Positions 55,252 through 64,000 of a DNA stretch of 64,000 nucleotides are shown here, one piece after another; position 1 is the stretch's first letter; the number at the start of each line of letters is the position of its first letter. The notes below the pieces were generated by a model. The model was given only the letters and a program-made list of their open reading frames with translations, was not told where the DNA came from and made no database searches. Both the position numbers and the translations under genes were made by a program. This DNA comes from Achromobacter sp. MYb9 (lineage in GTDB: Bacteria; Pseudomonadota; Gammaproteobacteria; Burkholderiales; Burkholderiaceae_B): assembly GCF_002975275.1 (NCBI RefSeq), contig NZ_PCOQ01000025.1:1-64000 (forward strand), read 5' to 3'.

Positions 55252-55309
55252 AGTTTGGTCAATGCATGGATAGGCGGAAAATTCCGCATTTCCAAACGCT
55301 GACCAAACT
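55252..55309. promoter_or_regulatory. Nested inverted repeat upstream of ppsA
   Basis: Outer arms AGTTTGGTCA (55252-55261) and TGACCAAACT (55300-55309) are exact complements. Inside lies a second dyad GCGGAA-AA-TTCCGC (55274-55287). The element begins 32 bases upstream of the ppsA start. It could be an operator or a leader structure in the ppsA mRNA. Confidence 0.75.
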
Positions 55310-55400
55310 GGCCTTGGACCGCCCTTGGGGTGACTTATAGGGGCCTGATTGTACTCGGTGGAGTACCCTCGGCTATCTGACTGGTTGGAATTTTTTACAC

Positions 55401-56228
55401 ATGACATCTACCCCGATCGTACGCACGGTATACATCGTTTCCGACAGTACCGGCATCACCGCCGAGACCTTCAGCCAGTCGGTGCTGTCCCAGTTCGAAG
55501 AGGTGGAATTCAAGCCGATCCGCCTGCCTTTTGTCGACACGCTGGAAAAAGCCGCCGAAGTCGCCATGCGCATCGACCGCAGCGCCCTGGAAGCCGGGGT
55601 GCCGCCCATCGTGTTCAGCACCCTGGTCAACCCCGAGATCCTGGCACGTGTTCGCCAGGCGAACGGCATCTTCATGGATCTGTTCGGCACCTTCGTCAGC
55701 CACATCGAACAGGCGCTGGGCCTGAAGTCCAGCCATTCCATCGGCCGTTCCCACATGCAGGCCAATTCGGAAAAATACCGAAACCGGATCGACGCCATCA
55801 ACTTCAGCCTGGCCCACGACGACGGCCAGTTCGTCAACCAGCTGGACCAGGCCGATGTGATCCTGGTGGGCGTGTCCCGCTGCGGCAAGACGCCTACCAG
55901 CCTGTACCTGGCCATGCAGTATGCGATCAAGGCGGCCAACTTCCCGCTGACGCCCGACGATTTCGAACGCGGCACCCTGCCCTCGACCATCGCGCCGCAC
56001 CGCGGCAAGCTGTTCGGCCTGTCCATCCAGCCCGAACGGCTGGCTGAAGTCCGCAACGAACGTCGTCCGAACAGCCGCTACGCGCAGCTGGAGCAATGCC
56101 GTTACGAGGTCGCCGAAGCCGAGCGCATGATGCGCCGCGAAGGCATTTCCTGGTTGTCCAGCACCACCAAATCGATCGAAGAAATCGCGACGACGGTGCT
56201 GCAGGAAGTGGGATTGGACCGTGGTTGA
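55401..56228 (+). CDS. ppsR: PEP synthase regulatory kinase/pyrophosphorylase
   Basis: The 275-aa protein (DUF299) begins VRTVYIVSDSTGITAETFSQ and has the P-loop VGVSRCGKTPTSLYLAMQY. It inactivates PEP synthase by ADP-dependent phosphorylation of a threonine next to the catalytic His and reactivates it by Pi-dependent dephosphorylation. It is divergent from its target gene ppsA, the common arrangement. Confidence 0.96.
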   Translation: MTSTPIVRTVYIVSDSTGITAETFSQSVLSQFEEVEFKPIRLPFVDTLEKAAEVAMRIDRSALEAGVPPIVFSTLVNPEILARVRQANGIFMDLFGTFVSHIEQALGLKSSHSIGRSHMQANSEKYRNRIDAINFSLAHDDGQFVNQLDQADVILVGVSRCGKTPTSLYLAMQYAIKAANFPLTPDDFERGTLPSTIAPHRGKLFGLSIQPERLAEVRNERRPNSRYAQLEQCRYEVAEAERMMRREGISWLSSTTKSIEEIATTVLQEVGLDRG

Positions 56229-56245
56229 AGCAAGGTTGAAATGAA

Positions 56246-56270
56246 CAGGGCGCGCCGTCGGCGCGCCCTG
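56246..56270. terminator. Hairpin between ppsR and a convergent lipoprotein gene
   Basis: A perfect 11-bp stem CAGGGCGCGCC / GGCGCGCCCTG with 3-nt loop GTC lies 18 bases after the ppsR stop. No T-run follows, so termination strength is uncertain, but its position between convergent genes fits. Confidence 0.6.
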
Positions 56271-56313
56271 GTGGCAACATCCAAGCCCGATCAGGGCTGG
56301 CTTCGTGGCGGGA

Positions 56314-56784
56314 TCACAGGCCGGGCACCCGCTCGGGCGAGGCCGCGCCCCAATAGCGCAAGCCCTGCATTTCATGCACCGCCAGCTCGGCGGGGTCGAC
56401 CAGCTGCATCGACAACTTGCCCACGGCACCCGTGCTGCCCAGCGATTCCGCCATGATGCGCACATAGCGCGTCTGGCCGGCATCCAGCATGAAGCTGACG
56501 CCATCACCCGTCCAGTACAGATTGGTCACGACATAGCTGCCCGCCGGGCGGTCGACGTAGAAGAAACTGGCCGGCTTGTTGCGGCCAACCACTTCATTGT
56601 TGACTCGCAACTTCTGCTGCGACGATGCGAAGTTCGAAGGTTGCGGCTGATAGAAGTAAATCCGCCCCTTACCCTCGGCAATCGGCGGAATCCGATTCTC
56701 CAGCACTTCATACTTGCCCCCGGCGCAACCCGCCAGCACCACGGCAACCGCGGCCGCAGCCAACATTTTCAGCCACGTTTTCAT
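56314..56784 (-). CDS. DUF2846 lipoprotein
   Basis: The 156-aa protein has a lipoprotein signal (MKTWLKMLAAAAVAVVLAGC) with lipobox VLAGCAG. The mature part shows the DUF2846 features KGRIYFYQPQPSNF, NNEVVGRNKPASFFYVDRPA and GQTRYVRIM. Function is unknown; it is likely outer-membrane anchored. The ATG overlaps the end of the upstream lipoprotein gene by four bases, so the two are co-expressed. Confidence 0.85.
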   Translation of the reverse strand: MKTWLKMLAAAAVAVVLAGCAGGKYEVLENRIPPIAEGKGRIYFYQPQPSNFASSQQKLRVNNEVVGRNKPASFFYVDRPAGSYVVTNLYWTGDGVSFMLDAGQTRYVRIMAESLGSTGAVGKLSMQLVDPAELAVHEMQGLRYWGAASPERVPGL

Positions 56785-57173
56785 TGGCGCATCTCCACAG
56801 GCAACGTTACGGGGCGGGACAAGGGCATGAAGGCGCCTTCGCCGGGAAGGTAGAAACCGACCATTTTTCCGGACGTCGCGACCACGTAGGCCTCGCCCTG
56901 GCGGCGGGTCTGGACCGTGAACAAACCGCTTTGCGAGCGATAGACGTCGCCTTGCGGCAAGGCACCCACGCGGCGCCACTGCGACCCCGCCGGCAGCGTG
57001 ACGCTGCTGTCGTTGGGCAACGGGGCGATCACGACCCGGGACAACTGGATCGTATGGACAGGATCCGCAGGCGCCACAGGGACCATGGCGATTTTTTGCG
57101 TGCTGACCGACATGCAAGCGGCCAACGCGAAGGCGCTGGCGGCAGCCACCAGCAACGCCCGTCCTGCCCGCAT
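56781..57173 (-). CDS. Small lipoprotein of unknown function
   Basis: The 130-aa protein has a lipoprotein signal MRAGRALLVAAASAFALAAC with Cys20. The mature part is a beta-rich domain (HTIQLSRVVIAPLPNDSSVT, GDVYRSQSGLFTVQTRRQGE, SGKMVGFYLPGEGAF). I do not recognise a family. GAAGGG lies 7 bases before the ATG at 57173; an ATG at 57212 with GAGGTG would add 13 residues. It precedes the DUF2846 gene with a four-base overlap, so the two may act in the same envelope process. Confidence 0.75.
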   Translation of the reverse strand: MRAGRALLVAAASAFALAACMSVSTQKIAMVPVAPADPVHTIQLSRVVIAPLPNDSSVTLPAGSQWRRVGALPQGDVYRSQSGLFTVQTRRQGEAYVVATSGKMVGFYLPGEGAFMPLSRPVTLPVEMRQ

Positions 57174-57306
57174 GAAACGCCCTTCAAGCTTGTGAACCGG
57201 CGATGACGCCATAGACACCTCGGGAAAATAAAGCACGAAGTATATGAGGGCGACTGAATTTTACAAAATGTGCGCCGCGATCATCCGCAGCGTGCGGCAG
57301 TACCGG

Positions 57307-58095
57307 TCAGCGAGTGCGGGTCCGTAGCGCCTGACGACGCTGCTCGAACAGACAGATTGCCGCGGCGGCCCCGACATTCAGCGATTCGACGGCCGCCATA
57401 TCATGCGGGATACGCACTTTGAGGCGTGCCGCAGCCAGCAAGCCGGCAGCAACCCCTTGGCCCTCGTGCCCGAATACCCAGGCGCATTGCGCGGGCAAAT
57501 TGCCGTCGTACAGGTCTTGCGCGCCGTCCAGCGCGGTCGCCACCAAGGGCACCCGCAGGCGCGGCAGCAAACCGGCAAGGTCCACGTGTTCATGGATGGC
57601 CAGCGCAAAATGCGCGCCCTGCCCGCTGCGCACCACCTTGGGCGACCAGGCAGCGGCCGTGCCGGTTGCCAGGAACACGCGCTTCACGCCAGCCGCCGCG
57701 CAGGTGCGCAGCAAGGTGCCGACGTTGCCGGGGTCCTGGATACGGTCGAACAGCACGCAATTCTCTTGCACGTCCGCCGGCAGCTCCGGCAGCGGCGGCG
57801 TCACCACGAAAGCAACGCCCTGCCCGCTTTCCACGCTGGCCACCGACTGCATCAGCCGCGCGTCCAGCGCCAGGCACCGGGCATCCGGCACGGCGGCCGC
57901 CAGCGCTGCGATATCGGGCTGCGACAGCCGCTCAACGTCGAACACGGCCTGGTCAGGCGCGCCGTGATGCTGCAGCCAGGCCTGACACAGGTGGATGCCG
58001 TCCAGCAGCACGGGCGCGCCGCGCTTGCCCGCCGACCCCGCCAGCTTGGCCAGCGCCTTGACCGCGGGATTGTCGCGGGAACTGATGTGCTTCAT
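57307..58095 (-). CDS. TrmH/SpoU family RNA 2'-O-methyltransferase
   Basis: The 262-aa protein has an N-terminal substrate-binding part ([20 protein letters not shown]) and the knotted SPOUT domain: motif 1 [19 protein letters not shown], motif 2 VFGHEGQGV and motif 3 [20 protein letters not shown]. It methylates a ribose in rRNA or tRNA with S-adenosylmethionine; the target nucleotide cannot be read. It ends the lipid A/bam operon and overlaps rnhB by four bases. Confidence 0.9.
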   Translation of the reverse strand: MKHISSRDNPAVKALAKLAGSAGKRGAPVLLDGIHLCQAWLQHHGAPDQAVFDVERLSQPDIAALAAAVPDARCLALDARLMQSVASVESGQGVAFVVTPPLPELPADVQENCVLFDRIQDPGNVGTLLRTCAAAGVKRVFLATGTAAAWSPKVVRSGQGAHFALAIHEHVDLAGLLPRLRVPLVATALDGAQDLYDGNLPAQCAWVFGHEGQGVAAGLLAAARLKVRIPHDMAAVESLNVGAAAAICLFEQRRQALRTRTR

Positions 58096-58700
58096 GAGAC
58101 CAGGCCGAAAGCCTTGATGGGAGCGAAACTGCGGCGATGCTCGGCGCAGGGACCGTGTTCGCGCAGCAACTGCAGGTGCAGCGCCGTGCCATATCCCTTG
58201 TGCTGGTCGAACGCGTATTGCGGATACAGCGTGTGCAAACGCATCAGGTCGGCATCGCGCGCGGTTTTGGCCAGGATGGATGCGGCGGAGATCGCCGGCA
58301 CCAGGGCATCGCCCTTGATGACGGTCTGCACCGTGCAGGCCAGCTTGGGCGCCTGGTTGCCGTCCACCAGCGCCAGTTGGGCGCGCGTGGAGAGGCCCTG
58401 GACGGCCCGCTGCATCGCCAGCATGGTGGCGCGCAGGATGTTCAGCGAATCAATCTCGCCCACGCTGGCGCTGGCCACGCACCAGGCCAGGGCGCGTTCC
58501 TGGATCAGCAACGCCAGCGCTTCGCGCGTGGCGGCTTTCAGCACTTTGGAATCGGCCAGACCCTCGATCGGCCGCTCGGGGTCCAGGATGACTGCCGCCG
58601 CGTACACGGCGCCCGCCAGCGGGCCACGGCCGGCCTCGTCCACCCCTGCCGTCAGCAGGGCCGGTTGCGCCGGCGCCACGAACAGGTCAGGCTGCTCCAC
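58092..58700 (-). CDS. rnhB: Ribonuclease HII
   Basis: The 202-aa enzyme removes ribonucleotides from DNA-RNA hybrids. The active-site carboxylates are in [20 protein letters not shown] (Asp and Glu), and DGNQAPKL and [12 protein letters not shown] hold the third and fourth. The start overlaps the end of lpxB by 14 bases, and it lies at its usual place after lpxB. Confidence 0.96.
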   Translation of the reverse strand: MEQPDLFVAPAQPALLTAGVDEAGRGPLAGAVYAAAVILDPERPIEGLADSKVLKAATREALALLIQERALAWCVASASVGEIDSLNILRATMLAMQRAVQGLSTRAQLALVDGNQAPKLACTVQTVIKGDALVPAISAASILAKTARDADLMRLHTLYPQYAFDQHKGYGTALHLQLLREHGPCAEHRRSFAPIKAFGLVS

Positions 58701-59883
58701 CGGCCACCTCCAGGATCGCCTGGGCGGCCAGGGCTGGCGTGTCGCGCAGCAATTCCTGGTGCATGGCGGTAAAACGGGATTCGACGCGAGCGATCAGCGC
58801 ATCGTCGGTCAAGGACGCCCACGTCGCCTCGGCCAGCTTTTCGGGGGTGGCGTCGTCCTGTAGCAATTCGGGCACCGCGAAATCGCGCAGCAGCACGTTG
58901 GGCAGGCCGACCCAAGGCAGATACGGCCGCTGCTGCCCCGATTTCCACGTCATGATGCGACGCATCCAAGGCGACAATACGTAGGAAATCACCATGGGGC
59001 GCTTGTACAGCGCCGTTTCCAGCGTGGCCGTGCCGCTGGCCACGAGCACCGCGTTGGCGGCTTCCATGACGGACCAGGCGACGGGCGCCTTGCGGTCGCC
59101 GCCGGCGCCATGCAGGTCATCGGCGGTGATGCAGCGCAGGCCGGGCACCGGATGCTGCGCCAGAATCGCCTGGAATTCGGCGCGCCGCTGGTCATTCACC
59201 ATGGGAACGACGCATTGCAGGGCAGGATCTTTCTTCATCAGCAGCTGGGCGGCCTGCAAAAAACGCGGCGCCAGCAGACGGATTTCGGACGAACGGCTAC
59301 CCGGCAAAATCGCCAGCACGCGCGCGTTCGGGTCGATGCCCAAGCTTGCGCGGGCGGCGGCGCGGTCCGGCTCCATCGGGATGGCGCCGGCCAGCGGGTG
59401 GCCCACATAGGTCACCGGAATGTTCTCCTTCCGGTAGATCTCTTCCTCGAACGGGAAAAGCACCAGCATGTGCGACACCGATTCGCGGATCTTGTGGATG
59501 CGTTCGTAACGCCAGGCCCAGATGGACGGGCCCACAAAATGCACCGTGGGGGTGCCGGCCAAGCGTAGTTGGTGTTCCAGCCGAAGGTTGAAGTCGGGGG
59601 CATCGATCCCCACGAATACCTTCGGCGGCTCAGCCAGCCAGCGGCGCTTGACGTCGCGATACGTGCCCAGCAGGCTGGGCAACCGCTTCAAGGCGTCTAC
59701 GTAGCCGAATACGGTCAGGGCATGCATGGGATGCCAGGTGTCGAACTCGCGGGCCTGCATCTGCGGCCCGCCAATACCTTCGCAGCGAACGCCGGCGTCG
59801 CGTGCTTGCAGACCGGCAATGATGCGTCCGGCCAGCAAATCGCCCGAAGGCTCGCCGGCCACCATGCCGATCCGCGTGCTCAT
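58687..59883 (-). CDS. lpxB: Lipid-A-disaccharide synthase
   Basis: The 398-aa glycosyltransferase (GT19) joins lipid X and UDP-2,3-diacylglucosamine. It starts [19 protein letters not shown] and shows [42 protein letters not shown] and [18 protein letters not shown], all typical. It acts at the inner leaflet of the inner membrane. It overlaps lpxA by four bases. Confidence 0.96.
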   Translation of the reverse strand: MSTRIGMVAGEPSGDLLAGRIIAGLQARDAGVRCEGIGGPQMQAREFDTWHPMHALTVFGYVDALKRLPSLLGTYRDVKRRWLAEPPKVFVGIDAPDFNLRLEHQLRLAGTPTVHFVGPSIWAWRYERIHKIRESVSHMLVLFPFEEEIYRKENIPVTYVGHPLAGAIPMEPDRAAARASLGIDPNARVLAILPGSRSSEIRLLAPRFLQAAQLLMKKDPALQCVVPMVNDQRRAEFQAILAQHPVPGLRCITADDLHGAGGDRKAPVAWSVMEAANAVLVASGTATLETALYKRPMVISYVLSPWMRRIMTWKSGQQRPYLPWVGLPNVLLRDFAVPELLQDDATPEKLAEATWASLTDDALIARVESRFTAMHQELLRDTPALAAQAILEVAGGAA

Positions 59884-60674
59884 GGACGAATGATGCCGCG
59901 TGATGCGACGTCCAGGAAATCGAGCAGCGTCTGCAGGTGCTCGGCCGCCTCGGGCGTGTCTTGCTGGCGCTTGCGCAACTCGGCGCGCGCCGCGTCCAGC
60001 GGCAAGCCGCGGCGGTACATGATCTTGTAGGCTTCACGCAGCGCCGAAATCATCACCGGGGTAAAGCCCCGGCGCTTCAGTCCTTCGACGTTGATGCCCA
60101 CGGGACGGCACGGGTTGCCGGCCGCCAGCACGAACGGAGGCGAATCCTGCATCAGCGAACTGTTGCCGCCGGTCATGGTGTGCGCGCCCACGCGCGAAAA
60201 CTGGTGCACGCCGGTCAAGCCGCCAATGATGGCCCAGTCGCCCACATGGACGTGCCCGCCCAGCTGGACCGAATTGGCCAGGATCGTGTGGCTGCCGATG
60301 TGGCAGTCATGCGCGACGTGCACATAGGCCATGATCCAGTTGTCATTGCCCAGCGTCGTTTCGCCGCCATCCTGCACCGTGCCGGTGTTCAGCGTGACGA
60401 ATTCGCGCACGGTGTTGCCGTCGCCAATCGTCAGGCGCGTCTTTTCGCCGGCGTACTTCTTATCCTGCGGCATGCCGCCGATCGAGCAGTACCGGTAGAA
60501 ACGGTTATTACGCCCGATGGTCGTGACACCGTCGACCATGCAGTACGGGCCAATCTCGGTTCCCGCGCCGATGGTCACATCAGGCCCCACCACCGCGAAC
60601 GGTCCGATCACGGCGGTCGGGTCGATTTTTGCCGCCGGATCAACGACAGCGGTAGGATGGATATGTCCTGCCAT
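59880..60674 (-). CDS. lpxA: UDP-N-acetylglucosamine acyltransferase
   Basis: The 264-aa protein is a left-handed beta-helix built of hexapeptide repeats (IHPTAVVDPAAKIDPTAVIG onward) with the catalytic His in VHVAHDCHIGSHTILAN. It acylates UDP-GlcNAc in the first lipid A step. The ATG follows the fabZ stop codon without a gap. Confidence 0.97.
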   Translation of the reverse strand: MAGHIHPTAVVDPAAKIDPTAVIGPFAVVGPDVTIGAGTEIGPYCMVDGVTTIGRNNRFYRYCSIGGMPQDKKYAGEKTRLTIGDGNTVREFVTLNTGTVQDGGETTLGNDNWIMAYVHVAHDCHIGSHTILANSVQLGGHVHVGDWAIIGGLTGVHQFSRVGAHTMTGGNSSLMQDSPPFVLAAGNPCRPVGINVEGLKRRGFTPVMISALREAYKIMYRRGLPLDAARAELRKRQQDTPEAAEHLQTLLDFLDVASRGIIRP

Positions 60675-61130
60675 TTACTCTTCCAGGCTGCGGATCGCGC
60701 ACATCAGCTTGGCGGACGCCACTTCCTGTCCGTCGACTGTCGCACGCGCGGCGTATTTACAGATGCTGCGGCTCAGGCGTTCGGCTTCGACCTCGATGCG
60801 CAACTGGTCGCCCGGCACGACGGGGCGGCGGAAGCGCGCGCCATCGATGCCGACGAGGTAGTACGCCGTCTTGGAGCCTTCGCACTTCAATCCACCGTTT
60901 TCATCCGTGAACGAAAACAAGGCCGAGGCTTGCGCCATGGCTTCGACGATGAGCACGCCCGGCATCACCGGATGGTGAGGAAAGTGGCCGTTGAAAAACG
61001 GTTCGTTGATCGAGACGTTCTTGATGGCGACAATGGATTTGCCGGGCACCATTTCAACGACGCGATCAATCAGCAGCATCGGGTAACGATGCGGCAGCCT
61101 CTCCATGATCCCCTTGATGTCGAGTTCCAT
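60675..61130 (-). CDS. fabZ: 3-Hydroxyacyl-ACP dehydratase
   Basis: The 151-aa hotdog-fold enzyme has the catalytic segment [20 protein letters not shown], with the His and Glu of the active site, and opens [17 protein letters not shown]. It removes water from 3-hydroxyacyl-ACP in fatty acid synthesis and competes with LpxA for the same substrate, which explains its place in this operon. Confidence 0.97.
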   Translation of the reverse strand: MELDIKGIMERLPHRYPMLLIDRVVEMVPGKSIVAIKNVSINEPFFNGHFPHHPVMPGVLIVEAMAQASALFSFTDENGGLKCEGSKTAYYLVGIDGARFRRPVVPGDQLRIEVEAERLSRSICKYAARATVDGQEVASAKLMCAIRSLEE

Positions 61131-61197
61131 TTTTCTATGCTTTCCTGCGAAATGAAATAATTTTGGCGCGTGCGCGCCAGGGCGGCAATCGCGCGCC

Positions 61198-62295
61198 CTA
61201 GTCTTTTTCCAGCGTCCGCACGCGGCGGCGCAGTTGCGCCAACTGTTGTATCACGGCTGCGTTGCGCTGCCATTCGCCATGCTCCGCATACGGGAACACC
61301 CCGGTATAGCGGCCAGGCTTCGAAATGCTGGACGTCACTGCGGTGCCGCCCGATATATGTACGTCGTCAGTCAGGCTCAGGTGGCCCGACAGCATCGCCG
61401 CGCCGCCGATGGTGCAGCGTTCGCCGATGGAGGTCGAACCCGCGATGCCGACGCATGCCGCCACGGCGGTATGCGCGCCGATGCGCACGTTGTGCGCCAC
61501 CATGATCTGGTTGTCCAGCTTGACACCGTCCGCCACCACGGTATCGTCCAAGGCGCCACGGTCGATGGTGGTGTTGGCCCCGATTTCGACATCGGCGCCG
61601 ACGGTCACGCCGCCCAATTGGGGGATCTTGCCCCAGGCGCCCTTGCCCAGCGTGGGATCCGGCGCAAAGCCGAATCCGTCCGCACCCAGCACGGCGCCGC
61701 TGTGAATGATGGCCCGGGCACCGACCTTCACGCCTTCATACAGCGTGACGTGCGCGTGCAGGCGGCTTCCCGGCCCGACGGACGAGCCAACGCCGATGAC
61801 GCAGCCCGGCCCCAACACCGTATCGCGGCCGATACGGGCCCCGGCTTCCACAACGCAATTAGGGCCGATACGCACGCCCTCTTCGATCACCGCGTCAGGC
61901 GCGACCACCGCGGAAGGATGCGTGGCGGCAGGTTGCGCAGGCCGCCGGGCGGCATCGAACCATTGCGCGACGCGCGCGTAAAGCAGATAGGGATGCTTAC
62001 AGACGACCAGCGCGAACGGCGGCCGCGGGGCGCCCTCGGCTTCCAGCGCCTCGGCGACGTCGGCCGAGACGATGACCGCCCCTGCCTGCGTGGCACCGAG
62101 TTGGCTCTGGTAGCGGGGGTTGGCCAGGAAAGCGATTTCCTGGCTGCCGGCCGAAGACAGGGTCCCGATGCCGCAGACCCGCAAGGGGTCCGCGCCGGGC
62201 ACCGCGCTGATACGCCAGTCCATTCCCTGGGTGTCGGCAGCGCTCAACAGTGCTTCAAGTGTTGGCGCGCGGGCAAGATCCAGTAAAACCGGCAT
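61198..62295 (-). CDS. lpxD: UDP-3-O-acylglucosamine N-acyltransferase
   Basis: The 365-aa protein has an N-terminal uridine-binding domain and a hexapeptide beta-helix ([20 protein letters not shown] onward), with the catalytic His in [20 protein letters not shown]. It performs the third step of lipid A synthesis. A short C-terminal helical tail ([14 protein letters not shown]) is standard. It lies 68 bases upstream of fabZ and 17 bases downstream of skp. Confidence 0.96.
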   Translation of the reverse strand: MPVLLDLARAPTLEALLSAADTQGMDWRISAVPGADPLRVCGIGTLSSAGSQEIAFLANPRYQSQLGATQAGAVIVSADVAEALEAEGAPRPPFALVVCKHPYLLYARVAQWFDAARRPAQPAATHPSAVVAPDAVIEEGVRIGPNCVVEAGARIGRDTVLGPGCVIGVGSSVGPGSRLHAHVTLYEGVKVGARAIIHSGAVLGADGFGFAPDPTLGKGAWGKIPQLGGVTVGADVEIGANTTIDRGALDDTVVADGVKLDNQIMVAHNVRIGAHTAVAACVGIAGSTSIGERCTIGGAAMLSGHLSLTDDVHISGGTAVTSSISKPGRYTGVFPYAEHGEWQRNAAVIQQLAQLRRRVRTLEKD

Positions 62296-62312
62296 AGCTC
62301 GACGGGTACTGC

Positions 62313-62873
62313 TTACTTGCCCAGGCTCTGAATCACCCGGTCGGTGATGTCGATGCGCGGGTTGACCGTCACGGCGTCCTGGATGATCAGGTCGTAGCTT
62401 TCTTGCTCGGCGATGCGCTTGATGGCCTCGTTGGCCTTCGTCACGATGCCCGAGAACTCTTCATTGCGGCGGCGGTTGAAGTCTTCCTGGAACTCACGAC
62501 GCTTGCGTTGCAGGTCGGTGTCCAGGTTCGACAGTTCGCGCTGGCGCTTGACGCGGTCCGACTCCGACAGGACAGGCGCATCCTTGTCGAATTTTTCGGC
62601 TTGCGAACGCAGGCTGTTGTTCAGGCGCTGGAGTTCGTCGTCGCGCTTCTTGAATTCAGCTTCGATCTTGCTTTGCGCCGTCTTGGCCGGGCCCGATTCA
62701 CGCAGAATCCGCTCGGTGTTGACGAAGCCGATCTTGGTGTTTTGAGCTTGCGCGGGGATCGCAGCAGCCGAACCGAGAATGAGCGCACCCACCAGGGCAA
62801 TGGAGCCGCCCAGCTTGCCACGGCGTTTCACGCCCGGCGTCTTCGATGATTTAAGTGCGAAATCAGACATCAT
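62313..62873 (-). CDS. skp: Periplasmic OmpH/Skp family chaperone
   Basis: The 186-aa protein has a long N-terminal signal ([20 protein letters not shown], cleavage near AQA-Q) and the Skp fold: [20 protein letters not shown] followed by a long basic coiled coil and a C-terminal [24 protein letters not shown] end. It escorts unfolded outer-membrane proteins to BamA, encoded just upstream. Two adjacent Met codons can start it; the first (62873) is reported. Confidence 0.93.
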   Translation of the reverse strand: MMSDFALKSSKTPGVKRRGKLGGSIALVGALILGSAAAIPAQAQNTKIGFVNTERILRESGPAKTAQSKIEAEFKKRDDELQRLNNSLRSQAEKFDKDAPVLSESDRVKRQRELSNLDTDLQRKRREFQEDFNRRRNEEFSGIVTKANEAIKRIAEQESYDLIIQDAVTVNPRIDITDRVIQSLGK

Positions 62874-62929
62874 GAAAATCTCACCTTCCAGTAAGGCAAA
62901 GCCAAAGTGTGTATTGTGCCACTAAACAG

Positions 62930-62961
62930 CAAGGGAGCCGGTCCAGGGGGCCCCTCCCTTG
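62930..62961. other. Weak inverted repeat between bamA and skp
   Basis: Arms CAAGGGAG (62930-62937) and CTCCCTTG (62954-62961) are complementary with a 16-base, largely GC loop. No clear U-tract follows on the minus strand, so partial attenuation or mRNA protection between the two genes is possible but unproven. Confidence 0.4.
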
Positions 62962-62982
62962 TTTTCAAGCGTAACGGCTTGC

Positions 62983-64000
62983 TTAGAAACCCGTCCCGAT
63001 CTGGAACTGGAAGCTTTGCTTGTCGTCACCCGCCTTGGAATTGAGCGGGCGGGCGTAAGACAACTGCAGCGGACCCATCGGCGACTGCCACGACAGGCCG
63101 ATACCCGCCGAGAACCGCCAGCCGCAAGGATCTTCGACCTCGGTGTTGTTACGTCCGCGCGTGCAGCTCAAGCCGCTGCCCGCCGCCACCTGGCCCGCGT
63201 CGCTGAAGATGAACCAGCGCAACGTGCGGTCTTTCGAGGCGCCCGGGAACGGCAGATACAGCTGCGCGTTGGCGATCACGCGGCGCGTGCCGCCCAGATA
63301 GTCGCCCGTGAGCGTATCGCGCGGACCCAGCGACGACCCTTCGTAGCCGCGAACGGTGCCGATACCGCCGGCGTACACGTTCTTGATGATCGGGTAGTTC
63401 TTGCTGCCGTAGCTGCGGCCCCAATCCACCATGCCGTTCAAGGCCAGGGTGTAGGAACCGCCCAGCGGCACGAAATACTGCTGCTGGCCGGTCAGCATGG
63501 TGTATTGCAGGTCGACCGTGGACACGTCGGCCTTCAGGCGGGTGTACGAACCCTTGGTCGGAGCCAGCGCGCTGTCGCGCGTGTCGTTGGACCAGCCCGT
63601 GCTGAAGATCACCGAGTTCGTGGAATCGCCGTATTCGCCGACGAAGTCCTTGTAGGCCTGCGGCGAATTCGTGAACAGGTCGATCTGGTTGTGTTCGAAG
63701 TTCGCGCCCAGGAAGATCCGGTCGTATTCCGAGATCGGAATGCCGAAGTTCATGCCCAGGCCGATCGCCTTGACGCGATAGTCGCCGTCGTTGTTGTTCC
63801 AGGGTTCGGTCACGCGGTAGTACGCGGACGTCGTGCGGCTGATGCCGTCCTTGGTCCAGTACGGATCGGTGTGCGACAGCACGATCGCGCGGTTCGTCTT
63901 GCTGGTGTTCAACTGCAGCGTCAGGTTGGTGCCGCTGCCGAAGACGTTGTCTTCGCTGATACCGGCCGACAGGATCGCCTTTTCGGACGAGCCGTAGCCC
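62983..64000 (-). CDS. bamA: Outer-membrane assembly factor BamA, C-terminal part (partial)
   Basis: The frame runs off the right edge; 338 codons of the C-terminal barrel are visible. It reads GYGSSEKAILSAGISEDNVF at the window edge and holds YTRLKADVSTVDLQYTMLTG, the loop-6 motif VRGYEGSSLGPRD and the C-terminal beta-signal FQFQIGTGF ending in Phe. BamA inserts barrel proteins such as the porin in this window. The upstream POTRA domains and the start are outside the window. Confidence 0.95.
   Translation of the reverse strand, partial: GYGSSEKAILSAGISEDNVFGSGTNLTLQLNTSKTNRAIVLSHTDPYWTKDGISRTTSAYYRVTEPWNNNDGDYRVKAIGLGMNFGIPISEYDRIFLGANFEHNQIDLFTNSPQAYKDFVGEYGDSTNSVIFSTGWSNDTRDSALAPTKGSYTRLKADVSTVDLQYTMLTGQQQYFVPLGGSYTLALNGMVDWGRSYGSKNYPIIKNVYAGGIGTVRGYEGSSLGPRDTLTGDYLGGTRRVIANAQLYLPFPGASKDRTLRWFIFSDAGQVAAGSGLSCTRGRNNTEVEDPCGWRFSAGIGLSWQSPMGPLQLSYARPLNSKAGDDKQSFQFQIGTGF

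Overview
The window is a gene-dense, high-GC chromosomal segment of a betaproteobacterium, most like the Achromobacter/Bordetella group (Alcaligenaceae). I infer this from protein character and gene order: bamA-skp-lpxD-fabZ-lpxA-lpxB-rnhB-TrmH, mltG-tmk-holB-tatD, ratA-rnfH beside smpB, and ppsA divergent from its regulator. No sequence search was possible. No rRNA, tRNA, insertion sequence, prophage, origin or CRISPR array was seen, and no stretch over 300 bases lacks a gene.

Left part (1-14 kb): the glycine-rich tail of an upstream protein, an exported peroxiredoxin, a CaiB/BaiF CoA-transferase with an apparently swapped domain order, DNA photolyase, a small TPR protein, a secreted DUF1800/DUF1501 pair, glutathione peroxidase, an Lrp/AsnC regulator divergent from a DMT exporter, a GST, a GNAT acetyltransferase, a two-gene (split) lipoate ligase, a DUF3298 lipoprotein and a general porin.

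Middle-left (14-26 kb): a hotdog thioesterase and glutamate dehydrogenase. A LysR regulator is followed by a four-gene aromatic-acid-type efflux system (FUSC, DUF1656, HlyD-like, NodT-like). A polar amino-acid ABC transporter operon ends in a formimidoylglutamase and is preceded by an IclR regulator.

Middle (26-36 kb): the most intriguing block. A minus-strand run of nine genes encodes a NicX/M29-like metalloenzyme, an atypical crotonase, a CaiB/BaiF CoA-transferase, a complete Liv-type ABC transporter (binding protein, LivH, LivM, LivG, LivF) and an amidase. A divergent GntR regulator sits beside a perfect palindrome. This reads as uptake plus CoA-dependent catabolism of an unidentified amide or ring compound.

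Right part (36-64 kb): ankyrin protein-tatD-holB-tmk-mltG, divergent ygfZ, a VIT family transporter, a PaaI thioesterase, a valine-type degradation operon (acyl-CoA dehydrogenase, 3-hydroxyisobutyryl-CoA hydrolase, 3-hydroxyisobutyrate dehydrogenase) with a LiuR-like promoter motif, rnfH-ratA and smpB. These are followed by NfeD, an SPFH protein and a diguanylate cyclase, then a class I amidotransferase, a short Ada protein and ppsA/ppsR with a strong bidirectional terminator and a nested inverted repeat in the promoter. Two lipoproteins come next, and the window closes with the outer-membrane biogenesis and lipid A operon, cut inside bamA.
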